This document shows positions 24,664 through 33,217 of a stretch of DNA of 64,000 nucleotides, piece after piece; position 1 is the first letter of the stretch; every line of letters starts with the position of its first letter. The translations under genes and the position numbers were made by a program. The stretch comes from an uncultured Ruminococcus sp. (lineage in GTDB: Bacteria > Bacillota > Clostridia > Oscillospirales > Ruminococcaceae). The stretch spans positions 62,001 to 126,000 of the forward strand of contig NZ_CAKSNX010000005.1 of NCBI RefSeq assembly GCF_934476685.1, in the 5' to 3' direction. The notes beneath the pieces are model-generated. The model was not told where the DNA came from. It made no database searches and saw only the letters and a program-made list of their open reading frames with translations.

Positions 24664-27072
24664 ATGTCAAAGGCAATCGAGAAAACGATCTCCAAAGAGG
24701 ACCTTAAAAATCAGTTTGTGGACATTCTCCATAACGATTTTCAGACTACTCCTGAAGAGGCTGACGACCGTCAGGTCTATGAGGCACTCTCTAAGATCGT
24801 GGTAAATATTCTCAAAGCTAAGAGAAGAAAATTTACAGTAAAAACACAGTCCGAAGGCAAGAAGAAGATCTACTATCTTTCAATGGAATTCCTTATGGGA
24901 CGTTCCTTGAAAACATCACTCTATAACCTCGAAATGGTTAAGCAGGCTACTTCTGTCCTCAAGGATTTCGGCATCTCTATCAACGGTATCTACGAGCAGG
25001 AGCCTGACGCAGGTCTTGGAAACGGCGGTCTTGGAAGACTTGCTGCCTGCTATCTTGACGCACTCGCTGCTGACGGCTATCACGCAACAGGCTATTCAAT
25101 CTGCTATGAGTACGGTATCTTCAAGCAGAAGCTGGAAGAGGGCTGGCAGACAGAGCTTCCTGATAACTGGCTGCCGGGCGGTTCAGTATGGCTCGTTCCT
25201 GTTCCTTCAAAGGCTATCGAAGTACGTTTCGACGGCGAGCTTAAGGAATACTGGGATAATCAGTACCACTGCGTAACTCACGAAAACTATACTTCTGTTA
25301 TGGCTGTTCCATACGACCTGTTCGTTTCAGGCTATGACAGCGAGGCTGTTTCAAAGCTCAGACTCTGGAAGGCTGAAACTGCGTCATTCGATATGTCAAT
25401 GTTCAACAAGGGCGACTACTCAAAGGCTCTCAGCAAGAACATCATCTCACAGGCTATCACAAAGGTACTTTATCCTAACGATAACCACGCAGAAGGTAAG
25501 TCACTCAGACTCAGACAGCAGTATTTCCTTTGCGCTGCATCTATCGGCGATATCGTAAACCAGCATATGTCAGTTTACGGCACACTTGACAACCTCCACG
25601 AAAAGGTGGCTATCCACATCAACGATACTCACCCGACGCTTGCTATCCCTGAGCTTATGAGAGTTCTCCTCGATGACTGCGGATTCTCATGGGATAAGGC
25701 TTGGCACATCGTTCAGAATACATTCGCTTACACAAACCACACAGTTATGCCTGAGGCTCTGGAAAAGTGGGACTGCAATCTGCTTAAGAGCGTTTGCCCT
25801 AGAATTTTCTCTATCATCATCGAGATCAACGAGAGATACTGCCGTGACCTCTGGGAGAGATACAAGGACGAGGCTAAGGTTTCTCATATGTCTATCGTTG
25901 AGAACAACAAGGTCAAGATGGCTACTCTCTGCGTTCACGCATCACACAGCGTAAACGGCGTTGCAAAGATCCACTCAGAGATCATCAAGAAGGAAACATT
26001 CAAGGACGAGTACCTTGACACTCCAACAAAGTTCAAGAACGTTACAAACGGTATCGCATACAGAAGATGGCTCTATCAGTCAAACGAGGGACTTACAAGC
26101 CTGCTCCGTGAAAAGATCGGCGACGGCTTCCTCAAAAACGCTGCTGAGCTTAGCAAGCTTGCTGTTTTCAAGGACGATGAAGAAGTTCTCAACAGACTTG
26201 CTGACATCAAGATGGACAACAAGAAGAAGTTCGCTAAGTATGTAAAGAATCAGTACGGCGTTGTTCTCAACACAGATTCTATCTTCGACGTTCAGGTTAA
26301 GCGTCTGCACGAGTATAAAAGACAGCAGCTCAACGCTCTGAACATCATCGCTCAGTACAACTACCTCAAGGCAAATCCTGACGCACCTTTCACACCAAAG
26401 ACATACATCTTTGCAGCAAAGGCAGCCCCTGGATACTATATGGCAAAGCAGATCATCAAGCTTATCTGGAACATTTCAGAAGAGCTTAAGAAGGACAAGA
26501 AGCTCAACGAAAAGCTTAATGTTATCTTCCTCGAAGATTACAACGTTTCACTTTCTGAGATCCTTATGCCTGCTGCAAACATCTCCGAGCAGATCTCTCT
26601 TGCAGGTACAGAGGCTTCCGGTACAGGCAACATGAAGCTTATGATAAACGGCGCTATCACTCTTGGTACACTTGACGGAGCAAACGTTGAGATCCACGAG
26701 CAGGTCGGCGACGAGAACATCATCATCTTCGGTATGAACGTTGACGAAGTAAATGCTTGCAAGGCAGGATACAAGCCAATGGATATCTACAACTCAAATG
26801 ACATTGTAAAGCAGGCTATCGACACACTTCAGTACGGTATAAACGGTCAGCAGTTCAGCGAGATCGCAGACAGCCTTAAAAATTCTGACCCATACATGGC
26901 TCTTAAGGATTTCGATTCTTATCAGCAGGCACAGAAGTACGCTTCCGAGTGCTATGAGGACAAGATGAAGTGGCAGAAGATGAGCCTTGCAAATATCGCA
27001 GGCGCAGGCATCTTCTCTGCTGACAGATCTGTTGAAGATTACGCTAGAGATATCTGGGGACTTTCAAAGTAA
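24664..27072 (+). CDS. glgP: Glycogen/alpha-glucan phosphorylase
   Basis: An enzyme of 802 residues, normal length for the family (GT35). It splits alpha-1,4-glucans with phosphate to give glucose 1-phosphate. The N-terminal YYLSMEFLMGRSL, then the AGLGNGGLGRLAACYLDALA segment (split here by PD: EPDAGLGNGGLGRLA, about 116-130), and the PLP lysine in EASGTGNMKLMINGAITLG (Lys near residue 657) are all present. The loop KRLHEYKRQQLNALN is also classical. AGGAGG lies 7-8 bases before the ATG. The gene is monocistronic with its own promoter and terminator, and its codon bias matches strong expression. It probably mobilises stored glycogen, which ruminococci accumulate. Confidence 0.97.
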   Translation: MSKAIEKTISKEDLKNQFVDILHNDFQTTPEEADDRQVYEALSKIVVNILKAKRRKFTVKTQSEGKKKIYYLSMEFLMGRSLKTSLYNLEMVKQATSVLKDFGISINGIYEQEPDAGLGNGGLGRLAACYLDALAADGYHATGYSICYEYGIFKQKLEEGWQTELPDNWLPGGSVWLVPVPSKAIEVRFDGELKEYWDNQYHCVTHENYTSVMAVPYDLFVSGYDSEAVSKLRLWKAETASFDMSMFNKGDYSKALSKNIISQAITKVLYPNDNHAEGKSLRLRQQYFLCAASIGDIVNQHMSVYGTLDNLHEKVAIHINDTHPTLAIPELMRVLLDDCGFSWDKAWHIVQNTFAYTNHTVMPEALEKWDCNLLKSVCPRIFSIIIEINERYCRDLWERYKDEAKVSHMSIVENNKVKMATLCVHASHSVNGVAKIHSEIIKKETFKDEYLDTPTKFKNVTNGIAYRRWLYQSNEGLTSLLREKIGDGFLKNAAELSKLAVFKDDEEVLNRLADIKMDNKKKFAKYVKNQYGVVLNTDSIFDVQVKRLHEYKRQQLNALNIIAQYNYLKANPDAPFTPKTYIFAAKAAPGYYMAKQIIKLIWNISEELKKDKKLNEKLNVIFLEDYNVSLSEILMPAANISEQISLAGTEASGTGNMKLMINGAITLGTLDGANVEIHEQVGDENIIIFGMNVDEVNACKAGYKPMDIYNSNDIVKQAIDTLQYGINGQQFSEIADSLKNSDPYMALKDFDSYQQAQKYASECYEDKMKWQKMSLANIAGAGIFSADRSVEDYARDIWGLSK

Positions 27073-27104
27073 AGATATAACGATATCAAAATTTTAAGAT
27101 ATTT

Positions 27105-27141
27105 GATGCGGTGCATTTTTATAAATGTGCCGCATTTTTTT
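27105..27141 (+). terminator. Terminator of glgP
   Basis: ATGCGGTGCATTT pairs with AAATGTGCCGCAT (27123-27135), followed by a T run. Confidence 0.85.
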
Positions 27142-27166
27142 ATTATGGCTGCAGCGCTTTAGGCTC

Positions 27167-27195
27167 TTGACATTAGGGGTGTAATGTGATAAAAT
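27167..27195 (+). promoter_or_regulatory. SigA promoter of the thiD-thiC operon
   Basis: TTGACA (27167-27172), 17 bases, TAAAAT (27190-27195). Transcription would begin near 27202, just before the riboswitch. Confidence 0.75.
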
Positions 27196-27214
27196 GTATA
27201 CAAATGAATATGAC

Positions 27215-27309
27215 GATTTGCAGGGGAACTCAGGGCTTTTTGCCGAGTTGAGAAGATTAGATCTGACCCTTTGAACCTGTCGGCTAACACCGTTGTAGGG
27301 AGCAGTTGC
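27215..27309 (+). promoter_or_regulatory. TPP riboswitch (THI element)
   Basis: The conserved THI core is clear: CAGGGGAACTC near the 5' end, GAGTTGAGA, then CTGACCCTTTGAACCTG and CTAACACCGTTGTAGGGAGC. Binding of thiamine pyrophosphate should favour the terminator at 27323-27352, shutting off thiD and thiC when TPP is plentiful. The P3 arm (GGGCTTTTTGCC) is short. Confidence 0.95.
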
Positions 27310-27322
27310 TTGATTGATCTTG

Positions 27323-27352
27323 TGCGTTCACCTTTCGGTGGGCGCATTTTTT
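27323..27352 (+). terminator. Riboswitch-controlled terminator
   Basis: TGCGTTCACC (27323-27332), loop TTTC, GGTGGGCGCA (27337-27346), then six T. It is placed as the expression platform between the TPP aptamer and thiD. Confidence 0.9.
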
Positions 27353-27378
27353 ATTAGACTTTTAAAGGAGTGACTGAT

Positions 27379-28191
27379 TTGAAAAAATGTCTGTCTATTG
27401 CAGGCTCGGACTGTTCCGGCGGAGCGGGCATACAGGCTGACCTTAAATCCTTTTCTGCCAACGGAGTTTTCGGAATGAGCGTTATAACCTCGGTAGTTGC
27501 GGAAAACACAAGCCGTGTTATCTCGGTTTTCAACGTACCGACTGATGAGATAGAAAAGCAGATAGACGCTGTTTTTGAAGACATTGAAGTGGACGGAGTT
27601 AAGCTTGGTATGCTGCCGACGGCGGAGATAATTTCTGCGGTTGCGGACAAGCTGCGTGAATACAAGCCGCCTTTTATCGTATGCGATCCTGTTATGGTAG
27701 CCACAAGCGGCGACGCACTTTCTGACGGGGACACTGTTGGTGTACTAAAAGAAAGGCTTTTCCCCATAACCGATCTGCTTACGCCTAACATTCCTGAGGC
27801 TGAGGCTATTTCTGGGATAAAGATAAACAGGACGACGGATTTTGACAAGGCTGCAAAAGTCATAATGGATATGGGTGTAAAAAATCTTCTTATAAAGGGC
27901 GGTCACTCTTCGGGGGACTGCATCGACATACTTTACACCTCCGAAAAGGACAATGATGGGAACTACATAAGTTACAGTTTCAGCGGACGGCGGGTCGATT
28001 CCCCTAACACTCACGGCACAGGCTGCACACTTTCCTCGGCTATCACGGCGGAGCTTGCTAACGGTGCGGACATGAAAACGGCTGTGGAAAATGCAAAGCA
28101 GTACATAACCTGCGCCATTGAAAATTCATTTATGGTAGGAAAAGGTCACGGACCTGTTAATCACTTTTATAAATTTTACAATTCACTTTAA
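27379..28191 (+). CDS. thiD: Hydroxymethylpyrimidine/phosphomethylpyrimidine kinase
   Basis: The enzyme phosphorylates HMP and then HMP-P to HMP-PP for thiamine synthesis. It has 270 residues from TTG 27379. This start is favoured because AAAGGAG (27364-27370) lies 8 bases before it, while the upstream in-frame GTG at 27370 overlaps that site. The ribokinase-like signatures are KKCLSIAGSDCSGGAGIQAD at the N terminus, CDPVMVATSGDALSD near 100-115, TPNIPEAEAISG, LIKGGH, and the anion hole NTHGTGCTLSSAITAEL near the C terminus. It is first in the riboswitch-controlled operon and is followed by thiC after 18 bases. Confidence 0.96.
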   Translation: MKKCLSIAGSDCSGGAGIQADLKSFSANGVFGMSVITSVVAENTSRVISVFNVPTDEIEKQIDAVFEDIEVDGVKLGMLPTAEIISAVADKLREYKPPFIVCDPVMVATSGDALSDGDTVGVLKERLFPITDLLTPNIPEAEAISGIKINRTTDFDKAAKVIMDMGVKNLLIKGGHSSGDCIDILYTSEKDNDGNYISYSFSGRRVDSPNTHGTGCTLSSAITAELANGADMKTAVENAKQYITCAIENSFMVGKGHGPVNHFYKFYNSL

Positions 28192-28209
28192 TTGGAAAGG
28201 ATCATTGAG

Positions 28210-29523
28210 ATGAGAAATTACAAGACACAGATGGAAGCCGCAAAAAAGGGCATTATCACACCTGAAATGGAAGTAGTTGCAAAGAAGGAATACATGGACG
28301 CTGACAAGCTGAGAGAGCTTGTTGCCTGCGGACAGGTAGCTATCCCTGCGAACATCAACCACAAGGCACTTTCTGCTGAGGGTATCGGTTCGGGATTAAA
28401 GACAAAGATCAATGTAAACCTCGGTATTTCGGGTGACGCAAAGAACTACGACATTGAGATGCAGAAGGTAGACATGGCGGTAAAGTTCGGTGCTGAGGCT
28501 ATAATGGATCTTTCAAACTACGGAAAGACAAACACATTCAGAAAAGAGCTTATTGCAAAGTCCCCAGCTATGATCGGAACAGTACCTATGTATGATGCTA
28601 TCGGTTATCTTGACAAGGATCTGCTGGAGATCTCCGCAGAGGATTTCCTCAAGGTAGTAAGGGCGCACGCAGAAGAAGGCGTTGACTTTATGACCATTCA
28701 CGCAGGCATAAACAGACGTGCTGTGGAGGCATTCAGACGTGAGGGCAGAAAGATGAACATCGTTTCAAGAGGCGGTTCACTTCTTTTCGCATGGATGATG
28801 ATGACAGGAAACGAGAACCCATTCTTCGAGTTCTACGATGATGTACTTGAAATTCTCAGAGAATACGATGTTACTATCTCACTTGGCGACGCACTTCGTC
28901 CCGGCTGTCTTGCTGACGCAACTGACGCAGGACAGATCTCAGAGCTTATCGAGCTTGGCAATCTGACAAAGAGGGCATGGGAGAAGGACGTACAGGTAAT
29001 GGTAGAAGGTCCGGGACACATGGCAATGAACGAGATCGCAGCCAACATGAAGCTTGAAAAGAAGATCTGCCACAACGCACCATTCTATGTACTTGGACCT
29101 TTGGTAACAGACATTGCGCCGGGATACGATCACATCACATCTGCTATCGGCGGAGCTATTGCTGCGGCTAACGGTGCAGATTTCCTGTGTTATGTAACGC
29201 CTGCTGAACATCTCAGGCTGCCTGACGTTGATGATGTTAAGGAAGGAATCATGGCAAGCAAGATCGCAGCACACGCAGCTGACATTGCAAAGGGAATACC
29301 GCACGCAATGGACAGGGACAATGCCATGGCTGCTGCACGTCACAAGCTTGACTGGGACGAGATGTTTGACATAGCGCTTGACGGAGAAAAGGCGAGAAGA
29401 TTTTTCGAGCAGACACCTCCTGCTGACAGGCACACCTGCTCAATGTGCGGAAAGATGTGTGCTGTAAGGACGACAAACATGATCCTAGAAGGCAAAGAAG
29501 TAAAATTCTGCACTGAAAAATAG
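28210..29523 (+). CDS. thiC: Phosphomethylpyrimidine synthase
   Basis: A radical SAM-type enzyme that rearranges AIR to HMP-P. The product is 437 residues from ATG 28210 (AAGGATC about 8 bases upstream; a TTG at 28192 is less likely). This is the shorter bacterial form without the extra N-terminal domain. The C-terminal iron-sulfur motif is CSMCGKMC followed by AVR (C-x2-C-x3-C seen; the conventional C-x2-C-x4-C third Cys lies close by). Further family blocks are SRGGSLLFAWMMMTGNENPF, LGDALRPGCLADATD and EGPGHMAMNEIAANM. Together with thiD it makes HMP-PP. A dispersed repeat begins immediately after the stop. Confidence 0.97.
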   Translation: MRNYKTQMEAAKKGIITPEMEVVAKKEYMDADKLRELVACGQVAIPANINHKALSAEGIGSGLKTKINVNLGISGDAKNYDIEMQKVDMAVKFGAEAIMDLSNYGKTNTFRKELIAKSPAMIGTVPMYDAIGYLDKDLLEISAEDFLKVVRAHAEEGVDFMTIHAGINRRAVEAFRREGRKMNIVSRGGSLLFAWMMMTGNENPFFEFYDDVLEILREYDVTISLGDALRPGCLADATDAGQISELIELGNLTKRAWEKDVQVMVEGPGHMAMNEIAANMKLEKKICHNAPFYVLGPLVTDIAPGYDHITSAIGGAIAAANGADFLCYVTPAEHLRLPDVDDVKEGIMASKIAAHAADIAKGIPHAMDRDNAMAAARHKLDWDEMFDIALDGEKARRFFEQTPPADRHTCSMCGKMCAVRTTNMILEGKEVKFCTEK

Positions 29524-29529
29524 TCCTCG

Positions 29530-30303
29530 CCGGACGGGCGCCCTCGGGCGGGCGGCTCGGTTCGGGACGCTCGACAAGCTCGCTGTCTGCTGTTGGGGCT
29601 TTTACTTTTGCACTCGGAAGAAACGGAGATATGGCTTTTACTAAAACCGACTTTGATAAGGTTTTATCTCGGCTTTGGAAAAATTGTGTAGGGGCGACCT
29701 GTGGTCGCCAGTTTACACCAAAACTAACTTCGCTAAACTCTTATCTCTGCTTTAAAAGTTTGCATAAAACTTTAAACACCAAACAAAGCAAAAGCACCCG
29801 CAAACTATCAAATGCACAAAGCAAGTTTTAGGCTAAAGCCCTTTTCCAAAAGGGCTTTCAGAGGCTCAAAGGGGGCAGCGCCCCTTTGTCGCTCCCGCAG
29901 GAGCGAAATCCCCATCGGAGGAGCTCCGCACAGGGTGAAAAGTCAACACCTACGGCAGTTGACTTAGGCATGCCCTGCGATAGAGGGCTGCCCCTTACTT
30001 GCCTACCGCACAAACTCCCCTGCAAGGGCTTGCCCCTTGCACGTTCTCGGGCGGGTCTTCCCAGACGGGGTAATTCGGGACACTCGCAAGCTCGCTGTCT
30101 GCTGTCGGGGCTTTTACTTTTGTGCTCGGAAGAAACCAAGATATGGCTTTTACTGAAAATGACTTTGATAAGGTCTTATCTCGGTTTTGGAAAATTGCGT
30201 AGGGGCGACCTGTGGTCGCCTGCTTATACCAAACTCAACTTTAGATAAGGTCATATCTCGGTTTTGGAAAATTTGCGTATGAACGACTTGTGGTTGCCTG
30301 CAA
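29530..30303 (+). repeat. Dispersed composite repeat, copy D (alpha-beta-gamma-alpha-beta plus a decayed beta)
   Basis: The longest copy. Order: alpha (about 29560-29660), beta (29688-29715, GTAGGGGCGACCTGTGGTCG), gamma (about 29805-30040), alpha again (about 30070-30170), beta again (30199-30226), then a degraded tandem copy of the TATCTCGGTTTTGGAAAAT plus beta unit at about 30243-30303. It separates thiDC from thiWM-GNAT-thiE. Frames inside lack ribosome binding sites. From 30304 to 30502 there is AT-rich leader sequence of thiW with no clear promoter. Confidence 0.8.
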
Positions 30304-30502
30304 ACTTTTTGCACTATCTCAAAACAAATTGGGTAATGTCTTTTATGACTCTTCAAAGCTATGCAGATACAACCGCTATTGACAGTTATGTTTGCTTTGA
30401 TAGTCCGAAATTACGCACTTTTTTCTATACCTTACTTTTATGCTGTTTATTATTTTGTTCGGCAGGGCGAACGCTTTGCGGAATTTATATTGGAGTGATA
30501 CT

Positions 30503-31042
30503 GTGAAAAATGTTAATATTCACAAACTGACTTTTGCGGCGGTGCTTTGCGCTTTGGCTGTGGCAGGTTCGCTGATCTCTTTCCCTATCGGGGCTTCTAA
30601 ATGCGCTCCTGTTCAGCATCTTGTGAACATTATTGCGGCGGTTTTTCTTGGCCCTGCTTGGGGCGTGGGGATAGCTTTTGCCGCTTCGCTGCTTAGAAAT
30701 CTGCTGGGGATAGGCTCTCTGCTTGCGTTCCCCGGTTCGATGGTAGGTGCATTTGTGGGGGCAATGCTTTACAAGTACAGCAGAAAGCTGCCTGCGGCAT
30801 ACGTTGGCGAGCTGTTCGGAACTTCTGTTTTGGGCGGACTGCTTGCTTATCCTGTGGCTAAATATCTTGTGGGTTCGTCTGTGGCTGCGCTGACTATGTA
30901 CATTGTTCCGTTTTTTGTCAGCTGTGCAGGAGGAACTGTGCTTGCGATAGTTATTGTTACGGCACTGAAAAAGGCTAAGGTCTTTGACGGATTTTTAGGG
31001 CTGAAAACCTCTGAAAGCAAGCCGTTGACAGCAAAAAACTAA
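30503..31042 (+). CDS. thiW: ThiW, probable thiazole-uptake S-component
   Basis: A membrane protein of 179 residues starting at GTG 30503 (GGAG 8 bases upstream). About five or six hydrophobic segments. The motifs FPIGASKCAPVQHLVNIIAA and LLRNLLGIGSLLAFPGSMVG are those I associate with ThiW, an ECF-type substrate-binding membrane subunit long linked to uptake of the thiazole moiety of thiamine. The general ECF ATPase module is not in the window. Its neighbour thiM, which phosphorylates hydroxyethylthiazole, supports the role. ThiW genes are usually under TPP riboswitches; none was seen directly upstream here. Confidence 0.88.
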   Translation: MKNVNIHKLTFAAVLCALAVAGSLISFPIGASKCAPVQHLVNIIAAVFLGPAWGVGIAFAASLLRNLLGIGSLLAFPGSMVGAFVGAMLYKYSRKLPAAYVGELFGTSVLGGLLAYPVAKYLVGSSVAALTMYIVPFFVSCAGGTVLAIVIVTALKKAKVFDGFLGLKTSESKPLTAKN

Positions 31043-31053
31043 TGTGATATAAT
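31025..31053 (+). promoter_or_regulatory. Perfect SigA promoter for thiM, overlapping the thiW end
   Basis: TTGACA (31025-31030), 17 bases, TATAAT (31048-31053). The -35 and most of the spacer lie within the last codons of thiW. The leader holds a beta-like palindrome, AAGGCGGCCTGCGTGGTCG with CCTT, at 31067-31089. Confidence 0.8.
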
Positions 31054-31114
31054 ATTTACAGAGATCAAGGCGGCCTGCGTGGTCGCCTTTAGTGCAGATA
31101 AGGAGATTTTTTCA

Positions 31115-31912
31115 ATGGCAGCGGAGTTTTCAAGTGAGGTTTTATGGGGGAATATCGAGCGGTTAAGAAATGCTGAACCGTCGCCTTTGGTGCATTGCAT
31201 AATGAACACGGTGGCTCAGAACGACTGCGCAAACGCTCTGCTTGCGGTGGGGGCAAAGCCTTGCATGGCGCAGTCACCTGCGGAAAGCAGGGAGATAACT
31301 TCGCAGGCTGCCGCTCTTGTTATAAATATGGGAACGTTATCCGAGGACAGAAAAAACGCTATGTTCAGTTCGGGAGTTGCGGCTAACAAAGCGGGGATCC
31401 CATGCATACTCGACCCTGTGGGTGTGAAAGGCTCTGAGTACAGACGGCTCACATTTGAGGCCTTGCTTGGGCGGGTGAAATTCACTGTCATAAAGGGAAA
31501 TCTCAACGAGATGAGCTATGTGGCACAATGCTACTCCAACGATCCGCAGGAAACTGCACTTCTTGCGGCGAGGGGAACAAATTCGGTAGGCGTTGTGACG
31601 GGGGAATGTGACTACATTTCGGACGGAATGTGTACATACCGCATTGAGAACGGCACTCCCCTTTTGTCGAAAGTCACTGGGACAGGCTGTATGACAGGAG
31701 CGCTCATCGGGGCATTTTCCACTGTTACGGACGGCTTGACCGCCGCATTATGCGGTGTGAGTTTAATGGATATATGCGGCGAAATTGCTGCTAAGGGATT
31801 TTGCGGCACAGGCACATTCAGAGTGAAGCTTATGGATATGATGTCGCAGATAAGCAGAGAACAAATAATCGGCAGGCTCAAAGCCGACAAAATATGGGAG
31901 GTAAAGCTATGA
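31115..31912 (+). CDS. thiM: Hydroxyethylthiazole kinase
   Basis: The enzyme phosphorylates the thiazole alcohol HET in the salvage route to thiamine. It has 265 residues from ATG 31115 (AAGGAG 9 bases upstream; an open extension to 31079 lacks a site). Signatures: PLVHCIMNTVAQNDCANALLA with GAKPCMA (HET-binding loop), AALVINMGTL, CILDPVGVKGSEYR, TVIKGNLNEMSYV, and the catalytic anion-hole stretch SKVTGTGCMTGALIGAF. The stop overlaps the start of the GNAT gene (ATGA), so the two are translationally coupled. Confidence 0.95.
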   Translation: MAAEFSSEVLWGNIERLRNAEPSPLVHCIMNTVAQNDCANALLAVGAKPCMAQSPAESREITSQAAALVINMGTLSEDRKNAMFSSGVAANKAGIPCILDPVGVKGSEYRRLTFEALLGRVKFTVIKGNLNEMSYVAQCYSNDPQETALLAARGTNSVGVVTGECDYISDGMCTYRIENGTPLLSKVTGTGCMTGALIGAFSTVTDGLTAALCGVSLMDICGEIAAKGFCGTGTFRVKLMDMMSQISREQIIGRLKADKIWEVKL

Positions 31913-32379
31913 AAGTAAGAATGGCACAGGAAAAGGATATTCCGCAGATAAACAGTCTGCTGTATCAGGTAGAGCGTGTTCATCAGCAGGGCAGACCTGA
32001 TCTTTTTAAAGAGGGCGCAAAGAAATACAATGACGAGCAGCTTAAAGAGATGCTGAAGGACAGCACAAGACCTATCCTTGCGGCGGCGAATGATGATGAC
32101 GTTATGCAGGGATATGCTTTCTGCATTTTTCAGGAGCATAAAAATGACAACGTACTTACGGACATAAAGACACTTTACATTGACGATCTGTGCGTGGACG
32201 AAAACTGCCGTGGACAGCACGTTGGAACTCTGCTGTACGAGGCTGTTAAGAAGTTTGCGAAGGAAAGCGGCTGTTACAATGTTACGCTGAACGTATGGGA
32301 ATGCAACAGCTCGGCTATGAAGTTCTATCAGAAAGTTGGTCTTGTGCCATACAAGACGGGAATGGAGATCATATTATAA
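31909..32379 (+). CDS. GNAT family N-acetyltransferase in the thiamine operon
   Basis: A protein of 156 residues from ATG 31909, overlapping the thiM stop, with GGGAGG about 7 bases upstream. Motif A is DDLCVDENCRGQHVGTLLYE (acetyl-CoA pyrophosphate loop R-x-x-x-G-x-x) and motif B TLNVWECNSSAMKFYQKVGL. The close coupling to thiM and thiE (1-base overlap) suggests co-regulation, but no thiamine step is known to need an acetyltransferase. It may simply be a passenger, or detoxify or modify a pathway compound; nothing in the sequence decides this. Confidence 0.9.
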   Translation: MKVRMAQEKDIPQINSLLYQVERVHQQGRPDLFKEGAKKYNDEQLKEMLKDSTRPILAAANDDDVMQGYAFCIFQEHKNDNVLTDIKTLYIDDLCVDENCRGQHVGTLLYEAVKKFAKESGCYNVTLNVWECNSSAMKFYQKVGLVPYKTGMEIIL

Positions 32380-33035
32380 TGGATAAAACGGCAAGATTTG
32401 ACAAAAGCAAGGTAGATTATACCCTGTATTTATGCACCGACAGGCAGCTTATGAGCAGCAGCACTATTGAAGAATCTGTAACGCAGGCGCTTGACGGCGG
32501 CTGTTCGGTGGTTCAGCTGAGAGAAAAGGACACAAGTTCGAGGGATTTTCTTGCGCTGGCGAAGAGGGTAAAGCTTATTACGGAGCATTACGGAGTGCCG
32601 CTCATAATAAACGATCGTTTTGACATTGCTATGCTGGCTGGTGCGGACGGAGTGCATCTTGGTCAGAGTGATCTGCCATGCGATGAGGTAAGACGTTTTG
32701 CCGGTGAAGATCTTATTATCGGCGTATCTGCGGCGAGGGTAGATGAGGCTGTAAAGGCGCAGGCGGACGGAGCGGACTATCTCGGCGTTGGCGCAATGTA
32801 CGCAACTTCCACAAAGGCCAACACAAGACCCGTTTCGCAGGAACTTCTGCGTGAGATAAGGGGTTCGGTGGAAATACCGATAGTTGCTATCGGCGGCATA
32901 AAGGCAGACAGGCTTGCGGACTTCGAGGGCAGCGGAATAAACGGCTTTGCGGTTGTTTCGGCTGTGGTGGCGCAGGCGGACGTAAGGCTTGCGGCTGAGG
33001 AACTGCGCAGGAAGATACTTGCCTGCGGATCATAA
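32379..33035 (+). CDS. thiE: Thiamine-phosphate synthase
   Basis: The enzyme joins HMP-PP and HET-P to thiamine phosphate. The product is 218 residues from ATG 32379, which shares one base with the GNAT stop. TIM-barrel signatures are YLCTDRQLM, VVQLREKDTSSRDFLALAKR, PLIINDRFDIAMLAGADGVH with LGQSDLPC, IIGVSAA, DYLGVGAMYATSTKAN and IPIVAIGGI, all typical. The set ThiC, ThiD, ThiM, ThiE is a complete route from AIR plus salvaged thiazole to thiamine phosphate; ThiG, ThiS, ThiF and ThiH are not in the window. Confidence 0.96.
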   Translation: MDKTARFDKSKVDYTLYLCTDRQLMSSSTIEESVTQALDGGCSVVQLREKDTSSRDFLALAKRVKLITEHYGVPLIINDRFDIAMLAGADGVHLGQSDLPCDEVRRFAGEDLIIGVSAARVDEAVKAQADGADYLGVGAMYATSTKANTRPVSQELLREIRGSVEIPIVAIGGIKADRLADFEGSGINGFAVVSAVVAQADVRLAAEELRRKILACGS

Positions 33036-33061
33036 TTTTCATATGGACACATGGACACAAA

Positions 33062-33096
33062 AAAACTACGGTCATTTTCGGTGACCGTAGTTTTTA
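33062..33096 (+). terminator. Terminator of the thiamine operon
   Basis: AAAACTACGGTCA (33062-33074) pairs with TGACCGTAGTTTT, followed by more T. Confidence 0.9.
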
Positions 33097-33186
33097 TTAT
33101 GTGAAAAATTTTTCAAGCGATGTAGTAAATATGATGTGCTGCCATATCGAATTATAATGTATCCGATAAATAGCAGTTAATAAGCA

Positions 33187-33213
33187 GCCGCCGACCGCAG
33201 GTCGCCCCTACAT
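33187..33213 (-). repeat. Solo beta palindrome
   Basis: CCGCCGACCGCAGGTCGCCC plus CTAC is the reverse complement of the beta module (GTAGGGGCGACCTGCGGTCG), without alpha or gamma. It lies just past the GH130 stop codon. Confidence 0.7.
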
Positions 33214-33217
33214 TCGT

